Shown here in pieces: positions 20,791-29,292 of a stretch of 64,000 bases of DNA (position 1 is the stretch's first letter; each line of letters starts with the position of its first letter). This DNA comes from Lysobacteraceae bacterium (lineage in GTDB: Bacteria > Pseudomonadota > Gammaproteobacteria > Nitrococcales > AK92): assembly GCA_012523465.1 (NCBI GenBank), contig JAAYIK010000014.1:88179-152178 (forward strand), given 5' to 3'. The translations under genes and the position numbers were made by a program. Below the pieces are notes generated by a model. That model did not search any database and was not told the DNA's origin. It saw only the letters and a program-made list of their open reading frames with translations.

Positions 20791-22119
20791 GTGCAAGAAA
20801 TCGACACTCTCATCAACGCCCGCTGGATCGTGCCGATCGAGCCCGCCGGCGCCGTGCTGGATGAGCACGCGCTGGCCATCGACGGCGACCGCATCGTCGC
20901 GCTGCTGCCGCAGGGCGAGGCCAAGGCCCGCTACCGAGCCCGGACGGTGCACCACCTGCCCGACCATGCGCTGCTGCCCGGCCTGGTCAACGCCCACTCG
21001 CACGTCGCCATGACCCTGTTGCGCGGCTATGCCGACGACCTGCCCCTGATGACCTGGCTGTCGGAACACATCTGGCCGGCGGAAGGCCGCCACGTCAGTG
21101 CGGACTTCGTGCGCGACGGCAGCCGGCTCGGCTTCGCCGAGATGCTGCGCGGTGGCGTCACTTGCGTCAACGACATGTACTTCTTCCCCGAGGTCACCGC
21201 CGAGGTAGCGACGGAACTGGGTCTGCGCGTGACGGTGGGTGCGCCCCTGATCGACTTCCCCAGCGCCTACGCCAGCTCCCCGGAGGAGTACCAGAGCAAG
21301 GCGCTGGCGCTGCACGACGCCTATCGCGACCATCCGCTGGTCCAGATCGCGCTGGCCCCCCATGCCCCCTACACGGTCTCCGACCGCGGCCTGGAGTGGG
21401 TGCGAAAAACCGCCGAGGAGCGCGGCCTGCGCATCCACATGCATATTCACGAAACCGCGGACGAGATCGAACGCGCCGTGGCGGAAGACGGTCGCCGGCC
21501 CCTGGCCCGGCTTGAGGCGCTCGGCCTGCTGTCACCGGCACTGATCGGCATCCACCTGACCCAGCTGACCACGGCCGAGACCGCGCTGCTGGCCGAGCGC
21601 GGCGTCCATGCCGTGCACTGCCCGCACTCCAATCTCAAGCTGGCTAGCGGCTTCTGTCCGGTGCACGCCCTGCGCCAGGCCGGGGTCAACGTCGCCATCG
21701 GCACCGACGGCGCGGCCAGCAACAACGGTCTGGACCTGTTCGCCGAGCTGCGCACCGCCGCCCTGCTAGCCAAGGCTGTTGCCGGCGACGCCGCCGCCGT
21801 CCCCGCCCAGGCCGCCCTGGAGATGGCGACCATCAACGGCGCCCGCGCCCTCGGCCTGGATGATCACATCGGCTCGCTGAAGCCGGGCAAGGCGGCCGAC
21901 GTCATCGCCGTCGACCTGAGTGGCCTGGAGAGCGCGCCAGTCTACAACCCGCTCTCGCAGCTGGTTTACAGCGGCGACCGCAGCCGGGTCAGCGCGGTTT
22001 GGATCGCCGGCCGCCAGCTGCTGCGCGCGGGACAGTTCACCGAGCTGGAGGCCGGCGAGCTGCTCGGCAATGCCCGCCGCTGGCGTGATAAGATCGTTCC
22101 ATCTTCCACTACGGCTTGA
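20791..22119 (+). CDS. mtaD: 5-methylthioadenosine / S-adenosylhomocysteine deaminase (amidohydrolase)
   Basis: This TRZ/ATZ-type amidohydrolase of 442 residues deaminates methylthioadenosine and related adenosines. Metal ligands are seen in NAHSHVAMTLLRGYADDLP, HMHIHETADE and GTDGAASNNGLDLF. The GTG at 20791 is preferred: it has GGAGG five bases upstream, and the nearby ATG at 20779 would lie only a few bases from the probable transcript start. It opens the mtaD-ubiG-gph-yciK operon, 12 nt before ubiG, as in pseudomonads. Confidence 0.92.
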   Translation: MQEIDTLINARWIVPIEPAGAVLDEHALAIDGDRIVALLPQGEAKARYRARTVHHLPDHALLPGLVNAHSHVAMTLLRGYADDLPLMTWLSEHIWPAEGRHVSADFVRDGSRLGFAEMLRGGVTCVNDMYFFPEVTAEVATELGLRVTVGAPLIDFPSAYASSPEEYQSKALALHDAYRDHPLVQIALAPHAPYTVSDRGLEWVRKTAEERGLRIHMHIHETADEIERAVAEDGRRPLARLEALGLLSPALIGIHLTQLTTAETALLAERGVHAVHCPHSNLKLASGFCPVHALRQAGVNVAIGTDGAASNNGLDLFAELRTAALLAKAVAGDAAAVPAQAALEMATINGARALGLDDHIGSLKPGKAADVIAVDLSGLESAPVYNPLSQLVYSGDRSRVSAVWIAGRQLLRAGQFTELEAGELLGNARRWRDKIVPSSTTA

Positions 22120-22131
22120 GACGGACTTGCA

Positions 22132-22857
22132 GTGACCAATTCCAGCGCCCGTACCGCCAACATCAATCCCGGCGAGATTGAGAAGTTCGATGCCCTGGCC
22201 TCGCGCTGGTGGGATCCGGAAGGCGACTTCAAGCCGCTGCACGACATCAACCCGCTGCGTCTCGACTACATCGAGAGCCGGGTCGGCCCCCTACGCGGTC
22301 GCAAGGTGCTGGATGTCGGCTGCGGCGGCGGCATCCTGTCAGAAGGCATGGCCCAGCGCGGTGCCCAGGTGCTCGGCATCGACATGGCCGGCGCCGCGCT
22401 CGAAGTCGCCTCCCTGCATGCCCTGGAAACCGGCGTCGAGGTGGAGTACCGGCAGGTGACGGTGGAGTCGCTGGCGGCGGAACGCCTCGGCGAATTCGAG
22501 GTAGTCACCTGCCTGGAGATGCTGGAGCACGTGCCCGACCCGGCCTCGGTGATCCGCGCCTGCGCCACCCTGGTCGAACCGGGCGGTCACGTGATCTTCT
22601 CCACCCTGAACCGCAATCCGCGCGCCTATCTGTTCGCCATCGTCGGCGCCGAGTACCTGCTGCGGCTGCTGCCCAAGGGCACCCACGACTACAGCCAGTT
22701 CATCCGGCCGTCCGAGCTGGCTGCCTGGGCTCGGCCGCAGCTGGAGCTGCAGGACTTGCGCGGACTCAGCTACAACCCGCTGACCCGACGCTACAGCCTG
22801 AGCCGCGACATCGGGGTGAACTACCTGGCCCACTTCCGCCGCGTCGAGGCCTCCTGA
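22132..22857 (+). CDS. ubiG: Ubiquinone biosynthesis O-methyltransferase
   Basis: UbiG methylates both hydroxyl groups made during ubiquinone synthesis. The 241-residue SAM-dependent enzyme begins with the family phrase [23 protein letters not shown], holds motif [14 protein letters not shown] and ends with [14 protein letters not shown]. The start codon is GTG. Its stop overlaps the next gene as TGATG, so the two are translationally coupled. The partner ubiX lies elsewhere in this window. Confidence 0.96.
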   Translation: MTNSSARTANINPGEIEKFDALASRWWDPEGDFKPLHDINPLRLDYIESRVGPLRGRKVLDVGCGGGILSEGMAQRGAQVLGIDMAGAALEVASLHALETGVEVEYRQVTVESLAAERLGEFEVVTCLEMLEHVPDPASVIRACATLVEPGGHVIFSTLNRNPRAYLFAIVGAEYLLRLLPKGTHDYSQFIRPSELAAWARPQLELQDLRGLSYNPLTRRYSLSRDIGVNYLAHFRRVEAS

Positions 22858-23597
22858 TGCCCGCCCATCACCTGACCCCGTCGCAGGCACGCGGCGTGCT
22901 GCTCGATCTCGACGGTACCCTGCTGGACACCGCCCCAGATCTGATCGGCAGCCTCAACCAGCTGCGCCAGGAGCAGGGCCTGGAGCCGCTGCCGGCCGGT
23001 CACCTGCAGCCGGTGGTCTCCCACGGCAGCGGGCCGATGATCCAGCGCGGCTTCGACCTCGCGCCGACCGACCCGGACTTCCAGCCCCTGCGCCAGCGCT
23101 TCCTCGAGATCTACCGCGACCGCGTCAGCCACAGCACCCGGCCGTTCGCCGGCATAGATGAACTGCTGCAGGCCCTGGACAGTGCCGGCATCCCCTGGGG
23201 CGTGGTCACCAACAAGCCCGGCTGGCTGACCGAGCCATTGCTGGCCGACCTGGGCTATGCCGAGCGTGCCGCCTGCATCGTCTCCGGCGACACCCTGCCC
23301 TGCCGCAAGCCCGATCCGGCCCCGGTGCTGCTGGCCTGCGAGCGGCTGCAGCTGGCGCCGCAGCAGTGCGTCCTGATCGGCGATGCCGCCCGCGACGTCG
23401 AAGCCGGCCGCCGCGCCGGGACGCTGACCCTGGTCGCCCTGTTTGGCTACATCGGCGCCGAAGATCGAGTCGCCAGCTGGGGCGCTCACGGTCTGATCGG
23501 GCACCCGCTGGAAACCCTGCGCTGGTTGGCTCCGGAACTGCAAACCGCGGTGCCGGCGAGCGCGGCGGACTGGACCGCCACCGCGGTCGATGGCTGA
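22857..23597 (+). CDS. mupP: HAD-family phosphatase (Gph / MupP)
   Basis: The 246-residue haloacid dehalogenase-fold phosphatase has GVLLDLDGTLLDTAPDL (motif I), NKPGW after motif II, and IGDAARDVEAGRRAGT (motif IV). Such proteins are labelled phosphoglycolate phosphatase, but the gene between ubiG and yciK in pseudomonads is MupP, which dephosphorylates N-acetylmuramic acid 6-phosphate in cell-wall recycling. The identical setting favours MupP here. The recycling ligase gene mpl is also in this window; amgK and murU are not. Confidence 0.8.
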   Translation: MPAHHLTPSQARGVLLDLDGTLLDTAPDLIGSLNQLRQEQGLEPLPAGHLQPVVSHGSGPMIQRGFDLAPTDPDFQPLRQRFLEIYRDRVSHSTRPFAGIDELLQALDSAGIPWGVVTNKPGWLTEPLLADLGYAERAACIVSGDTLPCRKPDPAPVLLACERLQLAPQQCVLIGDAARDVEAGRRAGTLTLVALFGYIGAEDRVASWGAHGLIGHPLETLRWLAPELQTAVPASAADWTATAVDG

Positions 23598-23606
23598 GCT
23601 GGCGCC

Positions 23607-24467
23607 ATGGCCTCCGCGTCCCGGCATGAGCTGATCGAACGCGCCGTCCCGCGCGGCTCCAGCCTGCATTACGCGCTACTGTACACGCCGCGCCAGGCGC
23701 AGCCCGGGCTGCGTGCGCTGTTCGCCTTTCAGCGCGAGCTCACCCGGATTCCGCTGGAGGTGCACGAGCCCGACGTGGCGCTGGCCAAGCTCGAGTGGTG
23801 GCGGGGCGAGCTGGAGCGCGCCGGGCGCGGCCAGGCCCAGCATCCTATCGCGCAGGCGCTGGCGCAGACGCTGCTGGCCGACCACGCCCTCGACCGCGCA
23901 CCGCTGCTCGGCCTCATCGAAGGCGTGCGGCTGGATCTCGAGTACGGGCTCTATCCCAGCTTCCGCGAGCTAAGCGACTACTGCCATCGCGTCGGCAGCG
24001 GCATCGCCGAGCTAGCGGCTACTGTCTGCGGCTGCGAGGATCCGGAAACTCGCCGCTTCGCCCACGACCTGGGCATGGCGCTGCGGTTGTTCTCGCTACT
24101 TCGCAACGTGCGGCTGCACCTCGATGCCGGGCGCCTCTACATCCCCGAGGACGAGCTAGCGCAGGCCGGGGTCGACTACGCCCAGCTGCGAGGTCACCGG
24201 ACCACCCCTGCCATCCGCGCGCTGTTCGCCCAGCAGGCGGCCAGGATCCGGGATTTCTTCGCCAGCGCCCTGCAACGCCTGCCAGCGGCAGATTGGCGGC
24301 GCCAGCGCGGCGGGGTCGCCCTGGCCGAGCTGTATCTGGCCCTGCTGACGGAAATGGAAGCCGCCGGCTTCCCGCTGCTCGAGCGACGCATTCACCTGAC
24401 GCCCATCAACAAATTCTGGATCGCCTGGCGCGCTACCCGCCGCCGGCGTTTGCGGAGGGATTTCTAG
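23607..24467 (+). CDS. Squalene/phytoene synthase-fold protein, NDUFAF6-like
   Basis: The 286-residue all-helical protein has the phytoene-synthase outline but lacks its two aspartate-rich prenyl-diphosphate motifs. The first region reads FAFQRELTRIPLEVHEPDVA and the second LLRNVRLHLDAGRLYIP, where true synthases have DD-x-x-D-type sequences. The pattern fits NDUFAF6, the mitochondrial complex I assembly factor, and its proteobacterial relatives. A role in respiratory-complex assembly is therefore more likely than isoprenoid synthesis. It lies 9 nt after mupP and 2 nt before yciK, inside the operon. Confidence 0.75.
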   Translation: MASASRHELIERAVPRGSSLHYALLYTPRQAQPGLRALFAFQRELTRIPLEVHEPDVALAKLEWWRGELERAGRGQAQHPIAQALAQTLLADHALDRAPLLGLIEGVRLDLEYGLYPSFRELSDYCHRVGSGIAELAATVCGCEDPETRRFAHDLGMALRLFSLLRNVRLHLDAGRLYIPEDELAQAGVDYAQLRGHRTTPAIRALFAQQAARIRDFFASALQRLPAADWRRQRGGVALAELYLALLTEMEAAGFPLLERRIHLTPINKFWIAWRATRRRRLRRDF

Positions 24468-24469
24468 CC

Positions 24470-25258
24470 ATGACGCAATCGACGCTGCCCGCCGACTACA
24501 CCCCGCCGGCGGATCTGTTGCGGGACAAGGTGGTGCTGATCACGGGCGCGGCCGCCGGCCTTGGCCGCGCCCTGGCGCTGCAGTGCGCGGCCCACGGCGC
24601 CACCGTGGTGCTGCTGGATCGGCAGGTGCGCCAGCTGGAACAGCTCTACGACGAAATCGAGGCCACTGGCGGGCCGCAGCCCGCCATTTATCCGCTCAAC
24701 CTGGAAGGCGCGACGCCCGACGACTACGCTCAGCTGGCGCAGTCATTGGCGGACAACTTCGCCCGCCTGGACGGGTTGGTCCACAATGCCGCCGCGCTCG
24801 GCACACCCGCTCCCATCGAGCACTACAGCCCGGAAACCTGGCTGCGCACCTTGCACGTCAACCTCAACGCACCGTTTTTGCTCACCCGCGCCTGCCTGCC
24901 CCTGCTCAAGCGCACCGCGGGCGCGACACTGATCTTCGTCAGTGACGAGGTCGGCCGCGGCGGCCGCGCCTACTGGGGTGCCTACGGCGTCGCCAAAGCG
25001 GGGCTGGAAGGATTGATGCGCATCGTCGCTGCGGAAACGCCGCGCGAACGCTACGGCCTGCGCGTCAACAGCGTCGATCCGGGCCCCATGCGCACCGCCT
25101 TGCGGATCAGCGCCTACCCGGCCGAGGATCCGCGCCGGCTGCCGCTGCCGGATGCAGTCGCCCGCCGTCTGCTGTATCTTTTCGACGATAGCGCCCGGCA
25201 TCTGCACGGATGCGCGCTGCGTATCGATGCGATGGCGCCATCTGCGCCCAAGGCATGA
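24470..25258 (+). CDS. yciK: Short-chain dehydrogenase YciK
   Basis: The 262-residue SDR oxidoreductase has the nucleotide motif LITGAAAGLGRALAL, the HNAA segment, and the catalytic tyrosine-lysine pair in YWGAYGVAKAGLEGL with FVSDE ahead of it. YciK substrates are unknown. The phrase VNSVDPGPMRTALR and the C-terminal LHGCALRID are typical of this orthologue group. The ATG at 24470 follows GGAGGG at a somewhat long spacing. It is the last tightly packed gene of the mtaD operon. Confidence 0.9.
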   Translation: MTQSTLPADYTPPADLLRDKVVLITGAAAGLGRALALQCAAHGATVVLLDRQVRQLEQLYDEIEATGGPQPAIYPLNLEGATPDDYAQLAQSLADNFARLDGLVHNAAALGTPAPIEHYSPETWLRTLHVNLNAPFLLTRACLPLLKRTAGATLIFVSDEVGRGGRAYWGAYGVAKAGLEGLMRIVAAETPRERYGLRVNSVDPGPMRTALRISAYPAEDPRRLPLPDAVARRLLYLFDDSARHLHGCALRIDAMAPSAPKA

Positions 25259-25325
25259 ACCAGTACGCAGACACCACTCCCCAGGACTGCTTAGATTACG
25301 GACGGTGTCGAGCCAAGGGGGACTC

Positions 25326-25769
25326 ATGGACGAAAAACAAAATTTCGAACAAGTGATCGAATCCAGCCACCGCATCGCGGTGATCGAAACCGCCGATCAA
25401 CTCGGGCTGGTCGCCTATCTAAAGCACCTGACCCTGCCCAGCGGGCGGGCCATCTACGACTGGAGCGCGGAGCACGGACTCTACCGGCTCGGCATCGAAC
25501 ACATTTTCATCCCGCGCACTCGCTCGCCCGTCGACGTGCTGGCCTACATCACTAGCAGCCGGCACTACGGCGTTTACCTGCTGCGCGATTTCAATGCGGC
25601 GCTCGCCCGCCCTGCCGTCGAGCGGCAGCTGCTCAAGCTGCTGGAAAAGCAGGACGACGTCCGTCGCCTGGTCTGCTTCGCCGGCCAGGCGGTGCAGCTG
25701 CCCGCCTCCATCGCTCCCCACAGCGCTTACCTGGACTGGGACGCCTCCCAGCAGCGCGCCTCCAACTAA
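25326..25769 (+). CDS. Stand-alone Ycf46 N-terminal-domain-like protein
   Basis: The 147-residue soluble protein begins at ATG 25326 after an AAGGGGGA site. Its pattern (FEQVIESSHRIAVIETADQ, then a sheet-helix unit, GRAIYDWSAEHGLYR, LAYITSSRHYGVYLLRDFNA and a closing VQLPASIAP) reads like the first 130 residues of Ycf46-type AAA ATPases of cyanobacteria and plastids. No Walker A or B motif or AAA module follows; the gene ends before rluB. The resemblance is from memory of the family, so moderate. Function is unknown. It stands 67 nt after yciK and may share the operon. Confidence 0.6.
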   Translation: MDEKQNFEQVIESSHRIAVIETADQLGLVAYLKHLTLPSGRAIYDWSAEHGLYRLGIEHIFIPRTRSPVDVLAYITSSRHYGVYLLRDFNAALARPAVERQLLKLLEKQDDVRRLVCFAGQAVQLPASIAPHSAYLDWDASQQRASN

Positions 25770-25802
25770 GCCTGCTACACGCACGAGCCTCCGCGCCGGC
25801 GC

Positions 25803-26615
25803 TCAGCGCCGCCTGCGGCGGCGGGCAGCGGCGCCTCTCCGGAGCCCGGCCGGTGGCGCCTGCGGCGCCTCGGGCTCAAGCCCGACGGCGGCGCACAGCG
25901 CTTCGATCTCGGCCTGGGTCAGCTCGCGCAGGTCGCCCCGGCTCATGCTGCGTGGCAGCGCGATGGGACCGAAGCGCACGCGGATCAGGCGGCTGACGGT
26001 CAGTCCCTGGGAGGCGAACAGCCGCCGCACTTCGCGCTTGCGCCCTTCCCGCAGCACGACGTGGAACCAATCGTTGGCACTGCCGGAATCCGATACCCGC
26101 ACGATGGACTCGAAGCGGGCCGGCCCATCCTCCAGCTCCACGCCGCGCTGCAGGCGCTCTATGATCTCCGGCGTCACCTCGCCCAGCACGCGGACGGCGT
26201 ACTCGCGCTCAATGCGGTACGAGGGGTGCATCAGGCGATTGGCCAGCTCGCCGTCGGTGGTGAACAGCAGCAGTCCGGAGGTGTTCACGTCCAGCCGGCC
26301 GATGGCGATCCAGCGCCCGACCCGCAGCCGCGGCAGACGCTCGAACACCACCGGCCGCTGCTCGGGATCCTCCCGGGTGGTCACTTCGCCGGTCGGCTTG
26401 TAGTACATCAGCACCCGTCGCCGCGGCTTCAGCTCCACCGGAGCCAGCGGCTTGCCGTCGACCTCGATGCGGTCGTCGGGGCCGACCCGGTCGCCCAGCT
26501 GCGCGACAACGCCGTTGACCCGCACGCGGCCTTCGGCGATCCATTGCTCCATCTGCCGCCGCGAACCGTAGCCGGCCCTGGCCAACACTTTCTGTAGCTT
26601 CTCGCTCTCGCTCAT
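25803..26615 (-). CDS. rluB: 23S rRNA pseudouridine synthase B
   Basis: The 270-residue RsuA/RluB-family synthase has an N-terminal S4 RNA-binding domain (KLQKVLARAGYGSRRQMEQW) and the catalytic aspartate in IGRLDVNTSGLLLFT. GRKREVRRLF and RFGPIALP are also family signatures. A basic tail ends in six arginines. By homology it modifies U2605 of 23S rRNA. Its start overlaps the scpB stop by four bases, the usual scpA-scpB-rluB arrangement. Confidence 0.94.
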   Translation of the reverse strand: MSESEKLQKVLARAGYGSRRQMEQWIAEGRVRVNGVVAQLGDRVGPDDRIEVDGKPLAPVELKPRRRVLMYYKPTGEVTTREDPEQRPVVFERLPRLRVGRWIAIGRLDVNTSGLLLFTTDGELANRLMHPSYRIEREYAVRVLGEVTPEIIERLQRGVELEDGPARFESIVRVSDSGSANDWFHVVLREGRKREVRRLFASQGLTVSRLIRVRFGPIALPRSMSRGDLRELTQAEIEALCAAVGLEPEAPQAPPAGLRRGAAARRRRRR

Positions 26616-27217
26616 GTCCGCTCGTCGTCGTCCTGGGGCGCCGCCCGGGCGCCCTCTTCAGGAAAGCGCAGGTCCAGCTCCGGGTGGTCGTCCAGGCTGC
26701 GCAGCTCCAGCAGGGTAGGCAGCTCGCTCAGGCTCTTGAGATTGAAATAGTCCAAGAATTGCTTGGTGGTGCCGTACATGGCCGGCCGCCCCGGCACGTC
26801 GCGATGGCCAACGACGCGAATCCATTCCCGCTCCTGCAGCGTGCGGATGATGGGCGTACCGATGGAAACGCCGCGGATCTCCTCGATCTCGGCCCGGGTC
26901 ACCGGCTGGCGGTAGGCGATCACGGCCAGCGTCTCCAGCAGCGCCCGCGAATAACGGGTCGGCCGCTCTTCCCACAGACGCGACACCCAGGGCGAGAATT
27001 CCCTGCGCACCTGCAGCCGATAGCCGCTAGCCACTTCCTTCAGCTCGATGCTGCGGCCGGCCAGCTGCTCGGCCAGTTCGGCCAGGGCCTGCCGCAGCTC
27101 CGCGCGCGACGGCCGCTCGGCTTCCGGGAACAGCTCCTGCAGCCGCTCCAGCGGCAGCGGCTCGCCGGCCGCCAGCAGGGCGGCTTCGAGGATTTTCGTC
27201 AAGGGTGGCGATGCCAT
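26612..27217 (-). CDS. scpB: Segregation and condensation protein B
   Basis: ScpB is the kleisin-associated winged-helix partner of ScpA and SMC in chromosome condensation. The 201-residue chain has SRALLETLAVIAYRQPVTRAEIEEIRGV, the signature of the family, and ALLAAGEPLPLERLQELF at the start. Coupling with rluB and proximity to scpA support it. No smc lies in the window. Confidence 0.95.
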   Translation of the reverse strand: MASPPLTKILEAALLAAGEPLPLERLQELFPEAERPSRAELRQALAELAEQLAGRSIELKEVASGYRLQVRREFSPWVSRLWEERPTRYSRALLETLAVIAYRQPVTRAEIEEIRGVSIGTPIIRTLQEREWIRVVGHRDVPGRPAMYGTTKQFLDYFNLKSLSELPTLLELRSLDDHPELDLRFPEEGARAAPQDDDERT

Positions 27218-27253
27218 CGTCGGTCGATCGTCTCGCTCGCAGAACAGTCAGGC

Positions 27254-28066
27254 CTAGCCGTCCGCCGCCGCCTTGACATAGATGGCAGCGAAGGGCTCGG
27301 CCTGCACCAGCTTGATCAGCGACTCCTTCAGCAGCTCGAGGACAGCGAGAAAGGTCACCACCAGCCCCAGCCGCCCTTCCTCGGGCTTGAACAGGCTGGT
27401 GAACTCGACGAACTGTTCCCCGTTGAGTCGGCTCAGGACCTCACTCATGCGCTCCCGCACCGACAGCGCCTCGCGCTGCACCTGATGACTGGAAAACAGC
27501 TCGGCCCGCGCCAGCACGTCCCGCAGCGCCGTCAGCAGCTCGTCCAGGCTCACCTCGGGCGGGCGTCGGACCACGCTGCGGTCCGGGACAAAGGCACTGG
27601 CCGGAAAGAGGTCGCGCGCCACCCGCGGCAACTGGTCCAGCTCCTGCGCTGCCGCCTTGTAGCGCTCGTACTCCTGCAGCCGCCGCACCAGCTCGGCCCG
27701 TGGGTCCTCCTCCTCGTCCTCGCCGGCGGCCGGCCGCGGCAGCAGCATGCGCGACTTGATCTCGGCCAGCATGGCGGCCATCACCAGGTACTCCGCCGCC
27801 AGCTCCAGCCGCAGCTCCTTCATCAGGTTGATGTACTCGATGTACTGGCGCGTGACCTCGGCGATGGGAATGTCGAGGATGTCGAGGTTTTGCCGCCGGA
27901 TCAGATAGAGCAGCAGGTCCAGCGGGCCCTCGAAGGCCTCCAGAAAGACCTCCAGCGCATCCGGCGGGATGTAGAGGTCCTTGGGCAGCTCGGTCACCGG
28001 CTGCCCGCGCACCCGCGCAGCGGGTGCGCGGGCCGGCGCCGGCGGCGCCATCGCATCGGCTTCCAT
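27254..28066 (-). CDS. scpA: Segregation and condensation protein A (kleisin)
   Basis: The 270-residue kleisin bridges SMC heads. Signatures are FEGPLDLLLYLIRRQNLDILDIPIAEVTRQY (here across about residues 45-75), EYLVMAAMLAEIKSRMLLP and the C-terminal winged helix FLAVLELLKESLI. An alanine/proline-rich leader of about 25 residues precedes the conserved part, and an internal methionine at residue 6 is another possible start. Its ATG shares one base with the trpS stop codon. Confidence 0.95.
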   Translation of the reverse strand: MEADAMAPPAPARAPAARVRGQPVTELPKDLYIPPDALEVFLEAFEGPLDLLLYLIRRQNLDILDIPIAEVTRQYIEYINLMKELRLELAAEYLVMAAMLAEIKSRMLLPRPAAGEDEEEDPRAELVRRLQEYERYKAAAQELDQLPRVARDLFPASAFVPDRSVVRRPPEVSLDELLTALRDVLARAELFSSHQVQREALSVRERMSEVLSRLNGEQFVEFTSLFKPEEGRLGLVVTFLAVLELLKESLIKLVQAEPFAAIYVKAAADG

Positions 28067-29283
28067 CAGCGGTATTCCAGCCCCATGGCGGAACGGACCT
28101 CGGCCATGGTCTCGCGGGCCACGGCCCGCGCCCGCTCGCAGCCCTCGGCGACGATGCTGCGCACCAGGTCCGGATCGCTTTCGTACTCCTTGCCCCGCTG
28201 CTGGATGGGCGCCAGCTCGGCCTTGACCGCCTCAATCACCGGCTGCTTGCACTCCAGGCAGCCGATCCCAGCGCTGCGGCAGCCGTTCAGCACCCACTCC
28301 TGGGTATCGCTGTCGGAATAGACCTTGTGGAACTCCCACACCGGGCACTTGGTCGGCTCGCCCGGATCGCTGCGGCGCACCCGCGCCGGGTCGGTCGGCA
28401 TGGTGCGGATCTTCTTCTCGACCTGCTCCGGCTCCTCGCGCAGCGAGATGGTGTTGCCATAGGACTTGGACATCTTGCGCCCGTCCAGCCCCGGCATCTT
28501 GGGGGTCGGCGTCAGCAGCGCCTGCGGCTCCGGCAGGATGGTCCGGCCGGTGCCGTCGAGGTAGCCGTACAGGCGCTCGCGATCGGCCAGCGTGATGTTG
28601 CGCTGCTCCTCCAGCAGAGCCCGGGCGATGGCCAGCGCCTCAGCATCGCCCTGCTCCTGATAGCGCTTGCGCAGGCTGAAGTACAGTTTGGCGTTCTTCT
28701 TGCCCATCTTGGCCGCCGCCGCCTCGGCCTTGGCCTCGAAGTCCGGCTCGCGGCCGAACATATAGTTAAAGCGCCGGGCGATCTCGCGGGTGATCTCGAT
28801 GTGCGACAACTGGTCCTCGCCCACCGGCACCCCGGTGGCTTTGTACATCAGGATGTCGGAGCTCATCAGCAGCGGATAGCCGAGGAAGCCGTAAGTGGCC
28901 AGGTCGCGGTCCTTCAGCTGCTCCTGCTGGTCCTTGAAGGTCGGCACCCGCTCCAGCCAGCCCAGGGGCGTGATCATGGACAGCAGCAGGTGCAGCTCGG
29001 CATGCTCCTTGATGCGTGACTGCACGAAGATGCAGGCCTGGGAAGGATTGATGCCGCAGGCCAGCCAGTCGACGACCATCTCCCAGACGCTGTCGGCAAG
29101 GATGGCGCGCTCCTCGTAATGGGTGGTCAAGGCATGCCAGTCGGCGACGAAGAAGAAGCACTCGTGCTCCTGTTGCAGCTTGACCCAGTTCTTGAGGACA
29201 CCATGATAGTGCCCCAGGTGCAACCTGCCAGTGGGGCGCATGCCAGAGAGAATGCGACCCTGGGACTGCGGATTGGTGGTCAA
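28066..29283 (-). CDS. trpS: Tryptophan-tRNA ligase, long form with four-cysteine cluster
   Basis: This class I aminoacyl-tRNA synthetase charges tRNA-Trp. It has GRLHLGHYHG (HIGH) at 19-28 and GRKMSKSYGN (KMSKS) at 268-277. At 405 residues it is longer than the roughly 330-residue common form because of an insert around 180-258. The C-terminal domain has C313, C335, C342 and C345 in a C-x21-C-x6-C-x2-C array. That nearly matches the [4Fe-4S]-binding motif described for Thermotoga maritima TrpRS. Pseudomonad TrpS proteins have a similar long form. It starts 10 nt after the M50 protease gene's... direction partner upstream at 29293 and overlaps scpA by one base. Confidence 0.96.
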   Translation of the reverse strand: MTTNPQSQGRILSGMRPTGRLHLGHYHGVLKNWVKLQQEHECFFFVADWHALTTHYEERAILADSVWEMVVDWLACGINPSQACIFVQSRIKEHAELHLLLSMITPLGWLERVPTFKDQQEQLKDRDLATYGFLGYPLLMSSDILMYKATGVPVGEDQLSHIEITREIARRFNYMFGREPDFEAKAEAAAAKMGKKNAKLYFSLRKRYQEQGDAEALAIARALLEEQRNITLADRERLYGYLDGTGRTILPEPQALLTPTPKMPGLDGRKMSKSYGNTISLREEPEQVEKKIRTMPTDPARVRRSDPGEPTKCPVWEFHKVYSDSDTQEWVLNGCRSAGIGCLECKQPVIEAVKAELAPIQQRGKEYESDPDLVRSIVAEGCERARAVARETMAEVRSAMGLEYR

Positions 29284-29292
29284 GATGCCTCC

